34,627 nucleotides of DNA from Phaeoceros laevis (lineage: Eukaryota > Anthocerotophyta > Anthocerotopsida > Notothyladales), in NCBI GenBank assembly GCA_049999765.1, contig JBNGIQ010008486.1, forward strand, positions 1 to 34,627. The letters run 5' to 3'. Positions 32,540 through 34,627 of the stretch are shown here, one piece after another. Made by a program: the position numbers and the translations under genes. The notes below the pieces were generated by a model that did not search any database, was not told the origin of the DNA, and saw only the letters and a program-made list of their open reading frames with translations. How positions within the stretch are numbered: position 1 is the stretch's first letter; each line of letters starts with the position of its first letter.

Positions 32540-34397
32540 ACGGAGAGCCAAACATCTTGAGAGCACTGAAAATGCTCACAGCATCCCCTGACCTGCTGCA
32601 CCTTCCCAGAGACTCCAGCAGGGCACTGTAGACGACCACCTTGGGTGAAAAGTCTACGACAATGGCTCGCAGTGCACGCATCAACCTCTTATTTGCATCC
32701 GCATCTGAGCCAAAGGACTCTATCAAAACTGCATATGATGTGTGGTTTGGGTGAGGGCCCTGCCCATTCACAAGACTATCAAGCAGATCCAAGGCCTCCT
32801 GGTAACGCTTGGCTCGGACATAGTACCTGAGCACAGAATTATAACCTCCAATACCACTCAAAGGATTTTCCGACATCATCTTTCCCACTACAGATGCTGC
32901 TTTGTCAAACTGTGCACATAGACTGTAAGCTTCCAGAAGAAATGAGTAAGTTTGGCCATTGGGAAGTAGCTTCTTAACGGGCATAGTCTCCTGCAACACC
33001 TGCTCTGACTTCCTCCATAGCCCCTTCCTCCCACAACCTGCCAACCCATATGTCAGCACTCAGGTGATGTAGCAAGCAAGTTCTAAAATCTGTGAGACAG
33101 AGGTTTACCCAGAATCTTACCCGGAATCAGCCAGTTGTGACAAGCAAGAGCTACATTTTGTTTAGTGTGCAGATCTTCCAGCAGCTTGTGCGCATCTTCT
33201 ATCCGTCGCATGTTGCAGCAGGCGCCAAACACTGAGCTCAAAAGACTCTCGTTCACCTGTTTGCCCAATATACGAAGCGATTCCGCATACAAAGTCAAGC
33301 ACTCATCAACCATCCCCCTCTTCCATGGATGTCGATAAGCAGCTTAAAAGTTGCTGGATTGGGTGAGATGCCAGCGTCCACCATATAGTCGTAGACTTTA
33401 ATTGCCTGATACTGACTGCCTCGACCAAAGACAAACATTAGTGAATTGAAGATCTCAACACCTGGAAAGCACCCAGCTTGCTCCATGTCGGCCACAATTT
33501 GCCAGGCATCTTCATATTTCCCTGCTCTACCGAAGGTAAATAGAGGCGTGTTGTAGAATGTCAGGTCCGGCTTTTTTCCATGTTCTCTGACACAAAATCA
33601 AAGTGGCGTGCTCAGGATTTGAGGAGCGAATGAACCAGAAGGACAAAACATAGGTGCATGCATGGACTGCACAAGTATCATACCCCATCAAACAGACCGG
33701 CCTTTCCATAAGCATTGAGCAAGGCGTTGAAAGTCTTCACGTCTGGAGGGGATCTTTCCCTCTTCATCTCCGAAAACTAATACTTCACATCGTCAAGCCG
33801 GCCTGCTTTGCCATAGACATCTACAAGAGTGTTACAAGTACGTGATAAGATCAAAAGAAATCTTCGAACCTTGGTCGTCACTTGCAGACATCATAGCTGT
33901 GACAATCTGCTCCACAGCATCCAATCGACCAGCTTTCCCGTGAACTTGGCATGAATGCATCCATATCCATATAACAACCCACGTTTAAAACCAAGGCGTG
34001 GAAGGTAAAGCGACTTCATTCAGACTCTTTCCTCGTTGCTCAGTGTCCGGTCTCCGTGAATTGCTCTCTGCACATATCCTCGAACTTTCTGCGCACATCT
34101 GGCTACAAAAGTAGGAGAAGGAAATCAATTATGGCAATATGATAAGGATCAAGTCAGATTGATCATATTGAGGGGGCATACATGTATGTGAAAAAGCCAT
34201 GATTTGAAACATTCACAAGAACAAAGGTTTTTTTTTATCGAACCAACAACAGTGGTTGGCTCCTGCAGCTCCATGTCTTACCGCAACACTAATTTGCGCT
34301 TCATCTCAAGCCGGTGGAGCTCTGCCCATCGGCGACACCTCTCTTTCGTTCGAATGTTCACCTGACTGTCTTCCCACTGTCCAAGAGTGGTCCTAGC
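32540..34397 (-). pseudogene. P-class PPR gene, disrupted
   Basis: Organellar RNA-binding PPR of the P class. Pieces in order on the minus strand: an exon 34397-34282 (LGQWEDSQVN..., acceptor TTTTTTGTAG, donor GTAAGA); an exon from 34102 (KVRGYVQRAIHGDRTLSNEERV, then stop); repeats HGKAGRLDAVEQIV, NTLVDVYGKAGRLDDV, KTFNALLNAYGKAGLFDG, PDLTFYNTPLFTFGRAGKYEDAW, EIFNSLMFVFGRGSQ, NPATFKLLIDIHGRGG, VDECLTLYAESL, VNESLLSSVFGACCNMRRIEDA; then a 62-nt intron 33120-33059 and exon 33058 onward (LTYGLAGCGRKGLW... to VYSALLESLGRCSRSGDA). Damage: frameshift near 33843-33830, an in-frame TAG near 33783, and a one-base loss in a C-run at 33314-33318. The 3' end runs into unrelated sequence. Confidence 0.75.
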
Positions 34398-34627
34398 TAC
34401 AAAAAATGAGAAATGAGCCGTGCTCACTTTCTTGCTTTACATCTACAACAAAAACACCCTAGTTAATGGAAACACGTTTTGGGTTGGCAGAAACGCGTTT
34501 CGAACGTACGGTGCATTCGAAACACGTTCGAAACGCAAAGGATGGGATGACATTAATTAAAAGTTATTTGAGAATAAAAAAAAATTCATTACTCCCTTCG
34601 ATCCCTTCGAGGAGGACGCGTGCCCTC
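34398..34627. repeat. Right edge with repeated gaaacRcgtt motifs
   Basis: gaaacacgtt/gaaacgcgtt occurs at 34469, 34490 and 34519, with a partial copy at 34530. gtttcgaac (34497-34505) and gttcgaaac (34526-34534) form an inverted pair. An A-run follows at about 34578. No gene is seen. Confidence 0.5.

Overview
This is nuclear DNA of a land plant. The evidence is the plant-type proteins: a calcium-dependent protein kinase with fused EF-hands, a plastid-type pyruvate dehydrogenase E2, two pentatricopeptide-repeat (PPR) loci, a phytocyanin, a serine carboxypeptidase-like protein and a hevein-like peptide. A eukaryotic tRNA-Gln with a Pol III terminator and introns of about 60-220 nt agree with this. 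Compact introns, two single-exon large genes and many PPR fragments make me lean towards a non-seed plant such as a lycophyte (Selaginella-like). That placement is inference. One run of ten Ns (25306-25315) marks an assembly gap.

Layout. 1-3132 (minus): gag-protease part of an LTR retrotransposon that runs off the left edge; it is one reading frame broken by a single TAG. 3133-6390: leader/possible LTR remains, diverged direct repeats, hairpins and a small tandem repeat; no convincing gene. 6390-9317 (plus): single-exon AP-3 delta adaptin. 11209-12789 (plus): single-exon CDPK behind a purine-rich, uORF-containing leader. 15221-16981 (minus): unrecognised 586-aa, disorder-rich, probably nuclear protein. 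17996-19818 (minus): two-exon serine carboxypeptidase-like gene. 20046-20117 (plus): tRNA-Gln(CUG). 21656-22607 (minus): rearranged COX15 (heme A synthase) locus in which one exon lies inverted between two 100-bp inverted repeats. 23157-25145 (plus): six-exon plastid dihydrolipoamide acetyltransferase with an apparent frameshift in exon 1. 27000-29133 (plus): cluster of gene pieces (PPR with 306-bp tandem repeats, R3H domain, phytocyanin). 29501-31308 (minus): P-loop NTPase pseudogene. 32156-32425 (minus): small secreted hevein-like peptide. 32540-34397 (minus): broken P-class PPR gene.

The genes do not form a pathway or operon. The left-centre (6-20 kb) holds the intact housekeeping and signalling genes (vesicle sorting, calcium signalling, peptidase). 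The two ends and the 26-35 kb part hold mobile-element and pseudogene debris. The most notable structures are the COX15 inverted-repeat cassette, whose inversion would put an exon back in order; a roughly 90-bp foldback sequence present twice in opposite orientation 12.7 kb apart; the CDPK that lacks introns and has two degenerate EF-hands; and a templated 24-bp insertion in the PPR repeats.
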